Positions 45,535 to 55,688 of a stretch of 64,000 bases of DNA are shown here, one piece after another (the stretch's first letter is position 1; each line of letters starts with the position of its first letter). The DNA lies in assembly GCF_004962925.1 (NCBI RefSeq), contig NZ_SUEO01000001.1:1-64000 (forward strand), in the 5' to 3' direction. Source of the stretch: Mesorhizobium sp. (GTDB lineage: Bacteria; Pseudomonadota; Alphaproteobacteria; Rhizobiales; Rhizobiaceae). Below the pieces are notes generated by a model. That model searched no databases. It was not told where the DNA came from and saw nothing but the letters and a program-made list of their open reading frames with translations. A program made the translations under genes and the position numbers.

Positions 45535-46395
45535 TCAGCGTTGCGGGCGTGCCGCGAGTCCGGCCATCGCTAGAAGGTATCCAACTGTTGATGCGGTAAT
45601 GATCCCACCACCAACCAGGGTCGACAGGGGGGGTGTTTCGCCGAATGCGAGCCACACCCAAAATGGAGCGAGCGGCGTCTCTAGCGCTCCAATCAAGGAG
45701 GCTTGCGAAGCTGGGACGCGACGAGCGCCAGCCGAATAGAACGCAAAAGCCAATCCCACTTGCACTAGGCCAAAAAGCGCAAGATATACCAGATGTCTCA
45801 AACTTGGTGATAATGGCGCAGCGAAGCACAAGCTGACCATCGAGACGAAAACGTTGGCCGCGCAGACCGAAGCCAGAAGCGATTCTTCGCGGTATCGGCG
45901 CATACACACAGCAACAAACGAGGTCATGAAGGTCATGACGAAGGCGAGAGCGTTGCCAATCAAGTCTGACTCCAGATCTGTTCCCCAGACGAGCACGGAG
46001 GTACCTGCAGCCATCGTTACTATTGCTAACAGGGTCGCAGGACGAATTTTCTCCCCCAGCCAAAGCCATCCCAGGATAGCCGTGAAGACAGGTGTCGTCC
46101 CGTAGAGGGCAGCTACGTTGGCGATCGAGGTTTGCTGACACGCGGGGATGAACGCCAATAGGGCCATTGCCAACGAGGCTGCAACAATAATCCCTCGGCC
46201 TGTTGGGCGAAGGCTATGTCTTGGCCCGTCTACAACGAAATAAATTGCCAGGAAAACCGCTGCAAACAGACTGCGCCAAAACAAAATTGTCCAAGCGTCA
46301 AGCGGCAGAACCCTAATGAAAAGCCCAGCGGTGCTCCACGCGATTGCAGAGATCGCGACAAAAAGAAGGCCCTTCCTATAACTTTTTTGAAGCAA
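45535..46395 (-). CDS. DMT-superfamily (EamA) transporter
   Basis: 286 residues with about ten hydrophobic helices in two EamA repeats (GLLFVAISAIAWSTAGLFIRVLP ... GTTPVFTAILGWLWLGEKI; IGNALAFVMTFMTSF ... IGALETPLAPFWVWLAFGE). Family members export amino acids, metabolites or toxins across the inner membrane. It begins with TTG, GAAGAGG upstream, 21 bases after alr. With alr it may export an amino acid or its D-form; inference. Confidence 0.83.
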   Translation of the reverse strand: MLQKSYRKGLLFVAISAIAWSTAGLFIRVLPLDAWTILFWRSLFAAVFLAIYFVVDGPRHSLRPTGRGIIVAASLAMALLAFIPACQQTSIANVAALYGTTPVFTAILGWLWLGEKIRPATLLAIVTMAAGTSVLVWGTDLESDLIGNALAFVMTFMTSFVAVCMRRYREESLLASVCAANVFVSMVSLCFAAPLSPSLRHLVYLALFGLVQVGLAFAFYSAGARRVPASQASLIGALETPLAPFWVWLAFGETPPLSTLVGGGIITASTVGYLLAMAGLAARPQR

Positions 46396-46416
46396 AGCAG
46401 TCGGGCCTCTTCGCTC

Positions 46417-47583
46417 TTAGCCAGGGATGGCGCGCGGATCGTGTTCATGGCCCGCATTAGTCAAGTTGCCCGGGAACCCCGCAGATGCAGGAGAACCATC
46501 CAGATACCGCCTTGCGCAACCGACGCCGAGCCGTGTGAGCACTTCTTGTGGATGGACGCCAGCGGTCGCGGCAAGGTCATCGACGGTGAAAACGTCGCCC
46601 AGCAGTTCCACATCCCTGCCCGGACCACAAAGCGTCTCAGGAACATCCGTGATATCAATCGTAATGTATTCCATGGACACTCTTCCGATCAGAGGAGCAG
46701 AATATCCAGCAAACCGGACGGATATCTTGTTGGCGCATGCCCATGGAAGGCCATGCTTATAGCCGATCGCGACGATCGCGATGCGGCTGGCTCGGGCCGT
46801 GCGAAAAGTCGCACCGTATCCAACTGCCTCACCCCTTGCTACTTTGCGCACGTCGAGTGTTTTTGCTTTGAGGCTCGCAACGGTCTTTAAAGGATTCGGC
46901 CGGATGCCGGCATTGTTAAGTCCGTAAAGTGCCGAGCCCACCCGTACCATATCGAAGTGATAGCGTTCCCCTAGCCACACACCGGCGGAGGCCGCGAGAC
47001 TGCGAAGTGCCGGTTTAAGTAGATCTGACGTCGCCTGAAAGCGGTCCCTTTGTAGCAAATTCATTGCGTCCCCAGCCCGTTCGCTGCATGCGAGGTGGCT
47101 GAGTACGACCGAAGGCGGACGCCGCTTAAAGATACCACAAAGATACTCGCGCCGTACGTCGCCGAAAGCGAGGCCAAGGCGAGAGAACCCAGTCTCCACG
47201 TTGAGGAAATATGTTTGCGGCTCGCGTGCGCCGCTAATGGCATCCAGTTCGACACAATTGTTCACAACTGGTATAAGGCGGTTCGATCGATAGTGGCCGC
47301 GATATCTCGCAAACTCATCGCAAAAAACCGCAACTGCCGCGCCGATGTGGGATGACCTCAGAAGCAGCGCTTCGTGCAGATTGCCGACGAGGAGCAGATT
47401 ACATCCGGCGTCAATGAGCGCGCCTGCAATCTTAACCAAGCCAAGCCCGTAGGCGTCGCTTTTGACGACAGCAGCTACTTTTACCTTTGGGCCAACCAGG
47501 GCCGATATGGTCTGAAAGTTCGCCTGAATCGCGCTGAGATCGATTTCGAGTACAACATCGGCAGGTCGTACCGAGGTCAACAT
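46417..47583 (-). CDS. alr: alanine racemase (PLP-dependent, fold III)
   Basis: The PLP Lys is in VVKSDAYGLG (residue 41) and the opposing catalytic Tyr in EAVGYGATF. SRLGLAFGD, VRVGSALYGLN, VSMEYITIDITD and GRDVELLG complete the family pattern. GGAG eight bases before the ATG at 47583 gives 388 residues, the usual length; the ORF track adds 47 residues from 47724 that no SD supports. Placed in an exporter operon and not with cell-wall genes, it is probably a secondary, catabolic-type racemase that may act on alanine or another small amino acid. Confidence 0.85.
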   Translation of the reverse strand: MLTSVRPADVVLEIDLSAIQANFQTISALVGPKVKVAAVVKSDAYGLGLVKIAGALIDAGCNLLLVGNLHEALLLRSSHIGAAVAVFCDEFARYRGHYRSNRLIPVVNNCVELDAISGAREPQTYFLNVETGFSRLGLAFGDVRREYLCGIFKRRPPSVVLSHLACSERAGDAMNLLQRDRFQATSDLLKPALRSLAASAGVWLGERYHFDMVRVGSALYGLNNAGIRPNPLKTVASLKAKTLDVRKVARGEAVGYGATFRTARASRIAIVAIGYKHGLPWACANKISVRFAGYSAPLIGRVSMEYITIDITDVPETLCGPGRDVELLGDVFTVDDLAATAGVHPQEVLTRLGVGCARRYLDGSPASAGFPGNLTNAGHEHDPRAIPG

Positions 47584-47888
47584 GTCTTGCTCTCCGTCGT
47601 CCCCGGCCCGCCTTCGAAGCACCGCCAATTCGCCGGGCGACAATGTACACAGTTCATGGAAAAGCTCACTCCATAGCTCCTGCCACGCGTCAGAGAGTAT
47701 CAGCTCCAGGCTTGGCATAGGCATAGAAAACAGAGAGCGAGGTCGTTGTACAGGGGAGGTATTGCAATATAATGTAAAGGTTATATTGAGAATATATTCA
47801 AACGCTTAACATAATATTTACAAAAGCTACCTTCCATTCTTCGAATTCTACGTTACAAACCCTCTTCGGCAACGATTTGGAGAGTGCA
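47584..47888. promoter_or_regulatory. divergent promoter region of alr operon and saccharopine-DH-like gene
   Basis: Very AT-rich core. An inverted repeat AATATAA-N8-TTATATT (47766-47787) is followed by AATATATTC and TAATATTTAC, giving several -10-like hexamers. It may be an operator; no regulator gene is adjacent. Confidence 0.4.
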
Positions 47889-49043
47889 GTGAATGGTCGC
47901 GTAAAGATCCTGATTGTCGGGCACGGCGTACTTGGCGGGGCCGTTCTTGATTTTCTTAGCCAAAGCGGCAGACCCTACGATCTGCACGTTGGAGCGCGAG
48001 ATCTGCAGCGCGCCTCCTTGAGGGTCAACCTCGCAAAGTACACCGCTGTAAACCTCGGGCTCTCTCCGGCTATCGAGGCAGTTCCGTTGGATTTGATGAA
48101 TACAGAGGCTACAGCAGAGCGCCTAGCGGCCCTCCGTCCTGATCTAATTTTTAATGCCACGACCTTGCATTCCTGGTGGCGGATAACGCAATTGCCCACT
48201 GATGCCTATCAGCAGATCGATCGAGCACGCGGCGGCGTATGGACGCCTATGCATCTAGTGCTCGTACGACGCCTTATGAAGGCTGTGCGCGAAGCTGGTG
48301 TGGAGAGCATTGTCGTAAACGCATCTTACCCAGATGTGACGAATGCCGCGCTTGCGGCCGAGGGTCTCTCTCCGACTATTGGGATCGGGAACATAGCAAA
48401 TGCCGTGCCAGGCATCAGGTTGGCAGCAGCACACCTTCTGGGTTGCGAACTGAAAGCGGTGGAAGTGCAGTTTTTTGCGCAACATTATGTCAGTTATCGC
48501 ATGCCGAGCACCGGTTCCACGGGCGGAGCGCCCTATCACTTGACCATATATCGGAACGGGCGGGAAGTTAAACCACAGGATCTGCGGCACGATGAGATCT
48601 TCACGAACGTCGCCGGACGTTTTCGCCGAGTGAAAGGGCTTGCGGGGCAATCCGTCACCGCTTCATCAGCGACGGCGATTATACGTGCGTTTGCCGATCA
48701 CTTGGAACGCGTTGTTCACGCGCCAGGACCACTAGGTCTCGTGGGAGGCTATCCCGTCAGGATTGCTCCAACTGGTATTTCGATCGAATTGCCGCAAGGC
48801 TTGTCGTTGGACGACGCGGTAGAGATCAATTCGCAATGCCAGAAGTACGACGGGATCGAGGCGGTCGAAAGCGACGGTACCGTGCGCTTCACGGGAGAAT
48901 CGGCAGGAATTCTGCGTGAGCTGCTCGGATATGATTGCGAAGCAATGGCGCTGGATGAGTGCGAAAAACGCGCAGAGGAGTTGGCAGCTAAATACGCCGA
49001 ATATTGCGGTCGCCTTCAATTGGGCGCCACTCCCGCGACCTGA
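47889..49043 (+). CDS. saccharopine-dehydrogenase-like NAD(P)-binding protein
   Basis: The N-terminus VKILIVGHGVLGGAVLDFL is a Rossmann GxGxxG motif, followed by YDLHVGARDLQRA and RPDLIFNATTLHSWW. This layout is that of saccharopine dehydrogenase-type reductases. GGAG seven bases before the GTG at 47889 makes that the likely start, giving 384 residues. It is divergent from the alr operon. The C-terminal half (HYVSYRMPSTGSTGGAPYHL) does not match a characterised enzyme I know. It may condense or reduce an amino-acid-derived imine; inference only. Confidence 0.7.
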   Translation: MNGRVKILIVGHGVLGGAVLDFLSQSGRPYDLHVGARDLQRASLRVNLAKYTAVNLGLSPAIEAVPLDLMNTEATAERLAALRPDLIFNATTLHSWWRITQLPTDAYQQIDRARGGVWTPMHLVLVRRLMKAVREAGVESIVVNASYPDVTNAALAAEGLSPTIGIGNIANAVPGIRLAAAHLLGCELKAVEVQFFAQHYVSYRMPSTGSTGGAPYHLTIYRNGREVKPQDLRHDEIFTNVAGRFRRVKGLAGQSVTASSATAIIRAFADHLERVVHAPGPLGLVGGYPVRIAPTGISIELPQGLSLDDAVEINSQCQKYDGIEAVESDGTVRFTGESAGILRELLGYDCEAMALDECEKRAEELAAKYAEYCGRLQLGATPAT

Positions 49044-49254
49044 CGTCGCGCGCCTGCCAATGTACACCTCCCGGGCGCGTAAGGTTGTCTGCCACCGCAT
49101 GCGTCTCGCATGATTGAAAAGCAGATGCAGGCAGCCACCGGGCAGATGCAACTTGAATTTGAGGCCATATTTTGAGCCGGTTCGCCCACCTGGATCCGCC
49201 AGGATTGATCAGTCCTGGAAGATTTCGAGAACGGGTTGATGCGGTGCGTCTGTC
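49044..49254. other. no gene recognised
   Basis: Spacer between the reductase gene and a decayed transposase; nothing recognised. Confidence 0.4.
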
Positions 49255-50381
49255 ATGCCGCCTTCATCACGGCCCCGTCGATTACGACGCCGAACCCGAC
49301 GTACTTCCAAAGTGCGACGAGCATTTTTCTGGCGAGCGCGATGATGGTGCTTTTCTTATGGCGTCCGCGATCTGACTGGACGCGCTGAAGAACGATTCGC
49401 TCAGCGCCGAAGACGGCTGATGCGCGGCCACACCTGGCTAGCTGGATCATTGTCGTTCGCAGTCGGGGATCCTGCTTTCGACACGCCTTGCGATCAATCG
49501 GTCCGCTCTGCCAAGGCGTGGGCGCCAATCACGCGTAGGCGGCAACCTGCCAGCGATTGTCAAAATGACGCGATAACCCCTCGGTGCAAAAAACGGCCGC
49601 ATCTCCGCCCCTACTCCCTTGATGGCGCACAACGTCGCGGCCGGTGTTGCTGCGGGATTGCTTTCATCGGCTGCGCTCACCAGTACGTCACGCTCCCGCT
49701 CAACGACGGCAATATGGTCGAGCAGCAGCTCGAGTCGATCGAGTTCGCGGACGATCTGTGCCTTGAGATGAGGAGGCAAGGCCCTGCCGTCGCCGGTTCG
49801 GAGCTCTTCGAGCCGCATGCGTCTGTCCTTTCGTAGCGCTCGGTATCCGCGGGCAAATAGGAGACCCTTGATGCGATTGACGTGCTCAACCCGTTCAGCG
49901 ATGAGGACGCGTCGCTCGTGACATACACGGCGCCGGTCCTTCCTCTTGCGGGCTCGGCGCCCTCACCATCGCACAGACGCGAGGTTCACCCGCTTGAAGG
50001 TAGCAGTGCGCGTACTAGCGTCTCGCCATCGATCTTGTCGGTCTTGGCCCGTCAACCACGACGTGACGCGGCAATTGATGCTGCATCGACGTATGACTTC
50101 GACCCTATGATCCTGCTGAACCCGATGAATCCAGAACCCATCGAGTGGAAAGAGGTGGCCAGTACGGCAGCGCGCCTTCTCCTGAAAAGATGGCGAAGCG
50201 CGAGAGCAATTCGCCGACATCGCCCGCCCTGAACCACATGCTGCCACATTTTCTCACCGTTGCCCGGCGACAGCGACGTGATCAACCATGTGGCTCGGCT
50301 TAACTCAAGGGAGACAAAGATCGCACCCAGATCAGTGCGGATCGCGGTGGAACTGTCGTATTGGCTTTGGGGTGCATGCAT
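49255..50381 (-). pseudogene. IS110-family transposase, heavily decayed
   Basis: The complete order of an IS110-type transposase can be followed on the minus strand across several frames: IFVSLELSRATWLITSLSPG at the start, DGFWIHR, VERVNRI-like and RLEELRTGDGRALPPHLKAQ in the middle, then LAPTPWQSGPIDRK, LRTTMIQLA and IIALARKMLVALWKYVGFGVV at the end. At least four frameshifts are needed, so it is dead. Element ends were not found. Distinct in sequence from the other two IS110-type genes nearby. Confidence 0.75.
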
Positions 50382-50749
50382 GGCCGTCTCCTGGAGGTTG
50401 ATTGCGTCTGTGCAACCACACTCTTGCAGAGCGCCGGGCGCGGTTCACGCCTCATGGAATCTAAAGTGAAGGGAGCTCTGAAGTCGCACCCGACCGGGTT
50501 CCGAACCCCGACCAACTGAGGCCCGATCGGGGGCTATCGGCTGGCTGGACGTGCGGTCCAACATATGAATGCTAGCGTAACCATATCGCGTTTTCATCCC
50601 TTGACCGAAGCCAATTCTTTCCCCTCCTCGCATTTAGACGTTGCTTGTCGGCTATTCATAGCAAGCGATGGTTTGTCGCCTCGATTGCCTTGCCAATGCC
50701 GATCATGCAGTCTGCCGGATGAATGGACGAACATCCTCGAGTCGAATAA
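50382..50749. other. no gene recognised
   Basis: Upstream region of the trypsin-like gene; short ORFs only. Confidence 0.4.
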
Positions 50750-51589
50750 ATGGACCAGACCGACGAGAATTCAGAGTGGGGCGACAGCGACGCCCTGGAG
50801 TTCTTCGGACGTCATCTCTTGGCGATCTGTATCACCTATCGACTGGCGAACACTTCCAAAGAGGACGCACTGTCCTTTGCCGCCTATAATGGAACGCTGA
50901 TCGACATCGCGGGCTCGGTCTGCTTTCTAACCGCGGGCCACGTTCTGGCTGACCTCAAACAAAAGATCGCCGATATCAGAGTAGAGATTGTAGAGGTCGT
51001 TCTGGCCGACACGTTCGCTAAGGGCCGTATTAGCGACAAACCAGTTCCATTTGATATTAGGAGCGAACCATTCCTCTTTGTCGATGACGAAGAACAGGGG
51101 CTTGATTTCGGGGCGATTCCCCTGCGCCCTTACTACGTCAATCTTCTGGCAAAGAACGGAATGGTTGCCCTCGACGAGGAGCGGTGGATACACCAACACC
51201 GAGTCGATTTTGATGGCTATGCGATGCTCGGTCTCCCTCGAGAATTTACGTCGCCCTCCGTCGACACCTTGGGGCACGGAGCGGTTTCGCCGACGATGAT
51301 TTGGGTCTCGCGCCGGGAGACGCCGCCACAAGGCACGCGCCACACGACGTACCCCCGCTTCATTGCAGAAATCGGCGAAAGCCTATCGATCACTGACATC
51401 GTCGGTATGAGCGGCGGACCGATATTTGGCTTCCGGATCGACGGCGAGAAAGCGGTTCGGTATTGGGTCGTCGCATTGCAGAGTGCCTGGCTTCCAAGAC
51501 AGCGTATCATCTTCGGATGCCCTCTACCCACTCTCGCGCCTCTCTTGAAGGGCCTAATGGCCGAAGCCTCCTCGCCCGAGCGACCATAG
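50750..51589 (+). CDS. orphan trypsin-like serine protease
   Basis: A chymotrypsin-fold catalytic triad can be proposed: His64 in VCFLTAGHVLAD, Asp in EEQGLDFGAIPLRP, and Ser in DIVGMSGGPIFGFR (GxSGGP). The protein has 279 residues, no signal peptide and no membrane segment, so it is cytosolic, unlike most trypsin-like bacterial proteases. No SD is evident before the ATG. It is isolated between insertion sequences. Intracellular proteases of this type occur in defence-like islands, but no partner genes are present here. Confidence 0.65.
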   Translation: MDQTDENSEWGDSDALEFFGRHLLAICITYRLANTSKEDALSFAAYNGTLIDIAGSVCFLTAGHVLADLKQKIADIRVEIVEVVLADTFAKGRISDKPVPFDIRSEPFLFVDDEEQGLDFGAIPLRPYYVNLLAKNGMVALDEERWIHQHRVDFDGYAMLGLPREFTSPSVDTLGHGAVSPTMIWVSRRETPPQGTRHTTYPRFIAEIGESLSITDIVGMSGGPIFGFRIDGEKAVRYWVVALQSAWLPRQRIIFGCPLPTLAPLLKGLMAEASSPERP

Positions 51590-51939
51590 CACGAGCCTTT
51601 GCTGGCAGCGTCTACACTTCGTCATGCGTTTCGCAGCTGCGCGCTAGGCGCTATTTTTGCCCGTGACCAGCTCGCCTACGGGTCGCGCTTCCGTGTGCTA
51701 AACTTCGTGGACGATGTGACGCACAAACGGCTGGTTTCGGGACACTGAACGGCCGACTTGGGCGATCGCCGTCAGGCAGCATTGGGGCACGTGAGTTGAC
51801 CGGCGGCTTGTGGTGTATAAAAAACGATGGCGGACATTCAGCTCCTTCGGTCCAACGGCTCAGTTCGTCATCTCTGACCTTGCCCCTCTGATCTAATCCG
51901 GTTTGAAGTTCGTTCTGGCCCATCGAGAGGACCAGGACA

Positions 51940-52194
51940 TGAAACGTAGCCGCTTCTCTGAAGAGCAGATCATCGGTATTTTGAAGGAACATGAGGCCGG
52001 GGTATCGGTTGCCGATCTGTGCCGCAAGCACGGGGTCAGCGACGCCTCGATCTAACCTGGAAGGCCCGCTTCGGCGGGATGGATGTCTCCGAGGCTCGGC
52101 GACTGAAGGGGCTGGAGGACGAGAACACGCGCCTGAAGCGGCTTCTGGCCGACGCCATGCTCGACAATGCCGCGTTGAAGGACCTTGTGGGAAA
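51940..52194 (+). pseudogene. IS3-family transposase orfA, frameshifted
   Basis: MKRSRFSEEQIIGILKEHEA ... VSVADLCRKHGVSDASI is the HTH of IS3-type OrfA; a base is lost in the following Tyr codon, creating a stop. The leucine-zipper part (SEARRLKGLEDENTRLKRLLADAMLDNAALKDL) follows in another frame. The end of orfA is cut by the IS1111-type insertion. Confidence 0.8.
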
Positions 52195-53555
52195 TGTATG
52201 GTCCGCCCCGTCCGTGCAAGGGTTCGCGACATCGCCGATGACGATTCCAGTTGCATAAATGTATCCGGCCTCTCGCGAGTGGGCTGCTGTTGCAGCCAGG
52301 CCATGATGAGATCCGCGCACGCCGTTCCCAATAAATGGTTCGGGCACGAAGCCCGCTTTTTTTGCACAGGGCTTACGGCATGCTGATCCACTGTTTCGTC
52401 ATCACTATTCCCGAGCCTTGCAATCGAGCCGGAGCGTCAGGCGAAAGCAGGGTCCCTGCGTTCGTAGAGTGCTCCCGGCTTGGTCAGGACAACCCAGACA
52501 ATGCGCGCCATCTTGGCGGCAAGTGCGACAACAGCTTTGTTCGGGTGCATCCGGCTCTGCAACCCATCAAGCCAGCTTCCCAGGCGATCCCGGGTTCGAT
52601 TTAGGTGACGGAAGCATGATCGCGCGCCATGAACGAGCAGCTTGCGAACGTAGCGGTTCCCGCGCTTGCTGATACCGAGTAGCTTTTGCTTGCCTCCGGT
52701 CGAGTATTCTCGAGGGACCAGCCCCAGCCATGCGGCCAGGTCGCGAGCCTTCTGGAACTGGCATCCGGTGCCGACGGCCGCCAGTAGCGCGGTGGCTCCC
52801 AATGCTCCGATTCCGGGAATCGTCATGAGCCGGCGGGCAACATCTTCTCGGTCTGCGATCGCTGCGATCTCCCTCGTCACGTCGTTGATGCGCTGCTCCA
52901 ACTGGCGCAGATCGGCGAACAGGTCCACGAGCAGTTTGCGCATTGCCGGCGAGAGGTCATTCGAAAGGTCATCGAGAACCAGTGGCAAGTCGAGCTTGAA
53001 CAGTCCGGCGCCCTGTCTCAATGCGATGCCGTATTCCAGGCAGAACGCTCGCATCTGGTTGATCAGACGGGTTCGCGTGCCGATCATCTGGTCGCGTACC
53101 CGATGCAGCGCCTGGAGGTTAGCTTGTTCCTCGCTCTTGATTGCTGCGAACCGCATCGTCGGCCGCGTGGCAGCTTCGGCGATGGCCTCGGCATCGATAA
53201 TGTCGCTCTTGTTCGACTTGACGTAGGGCTTCACGAACTGCGCTGGGATCAGGCGAACCTTGTGCCCCAGAGCATGCAGTCTCCTGGCGATCCATTGTGA
53301 TCCTGCGCACGACTCCATCCCCACGACCGCTGGCGCTGCTCGTTCAAAGAATTGCAGCAGCGTGTCGCGTCGGAAGCGAGCTCGCTGGATGGGCTCGCCG
53401 CCGCTATCCAGGCCGACGACGTGGAAGATGTTCTTGCCGATATCGACTCCATAGACTGCCGCAAGGCGCGGCGCATTGCGTGGGGACATTGCAACCTCCT
53501 TTGGTGGGACCGCCCCGAATGATGCTGCGGGAGGACGGGGCGGACCATCCCATTA
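52195..53555 (-). mobile_element. IS1111-subgroup (IS110-family) insertion sequence
   Basis: Perfect 16-bp subterminal inverted repeats ATGGTCCGCCCCGTCC (52198-52213) and its complement (53533-53548). Restoring the interrupted IS3 sequence places the ends 3 bases outside one repeat and 7 bases outside the other, on the side upstream of the transposase. That 7/3 asymmetry is the hallmark of the IS1111 subgroup. About 1.36 kb, with one intact transposase gene. Confidence 0.8.
52437..53489 (-). CDS. IS110/IS1111-family transposase, intact
   Basis: 350 residues with the N-terminal DEDD RuvC-like domain: Asp in VYGVDIGKNIFHVVG, Glu in VVGMESCAGS, and the last Asp residues in KSNKSDIIDAEAIAEA. The C-terminal transposase_20 domain has IPGIGALGATALLAAVG and LAAWLGLVPREYSTGGKQKLLGISKRGN with the conserved Ser. 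No frameshift or stop is present, so it may be active. Members of this subgroup insert at preferred sites using the DEDD active site and a C-terminal Ser. Confidence 0.9.
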   Translation of the reverse strand: MSPRNAPRLAAVYGVDIGKNIFHVVGLDSGGEPIQRARFRRDTLLQFFERAAPAVVGMESCAGSQWIARRLHALGHKVRLIPAQFVKPYVKSNKSDIIDAEAIAEAATRPTMRFAAIKSEEQANLQALHRVRDQMIGTRTRLINQMRAFCLEYGIALRQGAGLFKLDLPLVLDDLSNDLSPAMRKLLVDLFADLRQLEQRINDVTREIAAIADREDVARRLMTIPGIGALGATALLAAVGTGCQFQKARDLAAWLGLVPREYSTGGKQKLLGISKRGNRYVRKLLVHGARSCFRHLNRTRDRLGSWLDGLQSRMHPNKAVVALAAKMARIVWVVLTKPGALYERRDPAFA

Positions 53556-54188
53556 ATGGTGACGCCCGCGGCCAAGCGGAAAGCTGTCGCTCGCCTGAAG
53601 GAAAGCTTCGGGATGAGGAACGGCGGGCATGTAAAGCCATCGGCTGTTGCCGCATGGTTCGCTACGAGACCAGCAGGCCGGACGACCGCGAGGTTCGCGA
53701 GCGGATGAAGGCGATCGCGCAGGAGCGTCGCCGGTTCGGCTAACGGCGTCTTCTCGTGATGCTGAGGCGGGAGGGCCTGGTCGTGAACCACAAGAAGCTG
53801 TTCCGGCTTATCGGGAGGAGAAGCTCGCCGTTCGCCGCCGTGGCGGCCGCAAGCGGGCGATCGGGACCAGGGCGCCGATGCTGATGCCGCTGAGGCCCGA
53901 CGAGCGCTGGTCGCTCGACTTCGTATCGGACCAGCTCACCGACGGGCGCCGCTTCCGCATCCTGGCCGTCGTCGACGACTGCACGAGAGAGTGCCTGGCA
54001 CTCATCGTTGATACGTCTCTCTCGGGCATGCGGGTTGCCCGCGAATTGGACCGGCTCATCACCGAGCGCGGCCGGCCGAGGATGATCGTCAGCGACAATG
54101 GCAGCGAGTTCACCTCGAACGCCATTCTCGCCTGGGCGGATCGGAACCGCGTCGAATGGCATTACATTGCGCCCGGCAAGCCGATGCA
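53556..54188 (+). pseudogene. IS3-family transposase orfB, 5' part, decayed
   Basis: Starts MVTPAAKRKAVARLKESFGM, then a base is missing. RRACKAIGCCRM and VRERMKAIAQERRRFG follow, a TAC codon has become TAA, and another base is lost near LFRL. The integrase core (RWSLDFVSDQLTDGRRFRILAVVDDCTRE ... MIVSDNGSEFTSNAI) holds the first two DDE acids. It breaks at APGKPM where the next IS inserted. Confidence 0.8.
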
Positions 54189-55688
54189 CACGGATGTTGT
54201 AGAATAGCCCCCTTCTTCTTATTCGGCATCTTTTTCCACAGCCTTCGGCCTTTCCGGCCTCGTTCGCCATCGGGAAGTCGCTGCTGCATAGGCAGCTTCC
54301 GCCTTCTCGATTCGGGATCGTTCTTCGGCGCGCTTGGCCGGGATGTTGTAGTCGAAGGCGGTGCCGCGCCTGGCATGGCTGGTCGGGAGGCCGGCACGCA
54401 GCTCGACCGATCTGAACTTGCGGGCGAGCAAGGCCGGCCGGGCCCAGATGTAGTCGGCATCCTTGCTCAGCATGTGCCAGATGATCATTGCAAGCCTGCG
54501 CGCGGTGGCGACGGCCGCGATGTGCTTCCCCCGGCGCGAGGCGATCCGCTTGTAGAAGGCGCATAGTGGTCCTGGCGATCGCACTGCCGCCCATGCCGCC
54601 TCGACCATCATCCCCCGCGCATGGCCGCGGCCCTGCTTCGTGATGCGGCCATGATAGGCCGGGCCTTCACCGGACTGCCGCACGCTCGGATTGAGGCCAA
54701 GATAGGCGACAAGCCTCTGTGGATCGCCGAAGCGCCGAATGTCGCCGATTGCCGCGCAACGCTTGCAGCCACCGTTACGTCGAGGCCGGGCAACCTCATC
54801 AGACGGCGGATTGTCGGATCCTGGAGGGCATGCACCGCGATATCTGCCTCGACCACCCTCAACGCCTCGTTGATCTGGCTAATCAAGCCGAGGTGGCGCT
54901 CAATGGCGGTGCGCTCATCGGCAGGCAATATTTGCCTCGTCAGCCATTTGCGCCCGCTGATCCCGACGAGGTTTCCATGCGGACACGGCGGGATCAGGTG
55001 GGCGTGTAGGATTGATTGGATGAGGTTTTTCAGCCGCGAACGCTGGCGAACCAGTTGTGTGCGCCTGATGATCTGTCTTCGGAGCGCAAGGGTCGCCGGA
55101 TCCGGAACCCAGACCTCCGGTAGAAAGCCCGAGGCGTAGAGCTTCGCAAGGACAGTGGCGTCGATCGCGTCAGTCTTCACCTTCGCGTGCGCGATCATGT
55201 GCACCTGCTTGGGATTGGCGATCACGGTCCGATCCACGTAGGGCGACAGCACTTCAGCGACGGCCGCAGCATTGCCGGTCGCCTCGATTACCCACATGAT
55301 CATCGTGGGTGAGTTCCCTTCTGGCGAACTCCTCGAGCTTATTGCGTAGCATTTGAACGCGGCCGAGCTTGACGATTTCGCCATCAAGCAACGACACAAC
55401 CTCGGCGGCTACGCGATGTATGTCCATGCCGATAATACGCACGGTTCCCTCCATCGTTGGTCACGAACAGGGAGCCTGCGGGCAACACGACAAATTCGGA
55501 TCCGCGCTCGCAGCGCATCCGGGCGAGTCGTTGGGGCGGCCAGATAATGTGCTCGAACTCGCAGTTCATCTGCATACGACGGCCTGCCCGCACTTGCGTG
55601 CTCCCGGTGCCCCGTGGCCCGGATCCGCCAAGCTTAGCCAAACCTGACGACCGAACAAACGATGGCACCGAGAACAACCATACCGGAT
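54189..55688 (-). mobile_element. second IS110-family insertion (degenerate)
   Basis: Boundaries are set by the break in IS3 orfB: APGKPM before 54189 and NGYVESFNGR resuming at 55689. The 1.5-kb insert encodes a broken IS110-type transposase on the minus strand. No clear inverted repeats were seen, which is usual for the classic IS110 subgroup. Confidence 0.7.
54219..55454 (-). pseudogene. IS110-family transposase, frameshifted
   Basis: Begins at 55454 as MEGTVRIIGMDIHRVAAEVV, shifts frame near 55310 into VIEATGNAAAVAEVLSPYVD and KVKTDAIDATVLAKLYASGF (DEDD residues), then shifts again near 54670 into GEGPAYHGRITKQGRGHARGMMVEAAWAA and the C-terminal VELRAGLPTSHARRGTAFDY. Two frameshifts make it inactive. 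Confidence 0.78.

Noticed and set aside
47584-47724. N-terminal extension of alanine racemase
   Set aside because: No SD before 47724, whereas GGAG precedes ATG 47583 and gives the normal family length.
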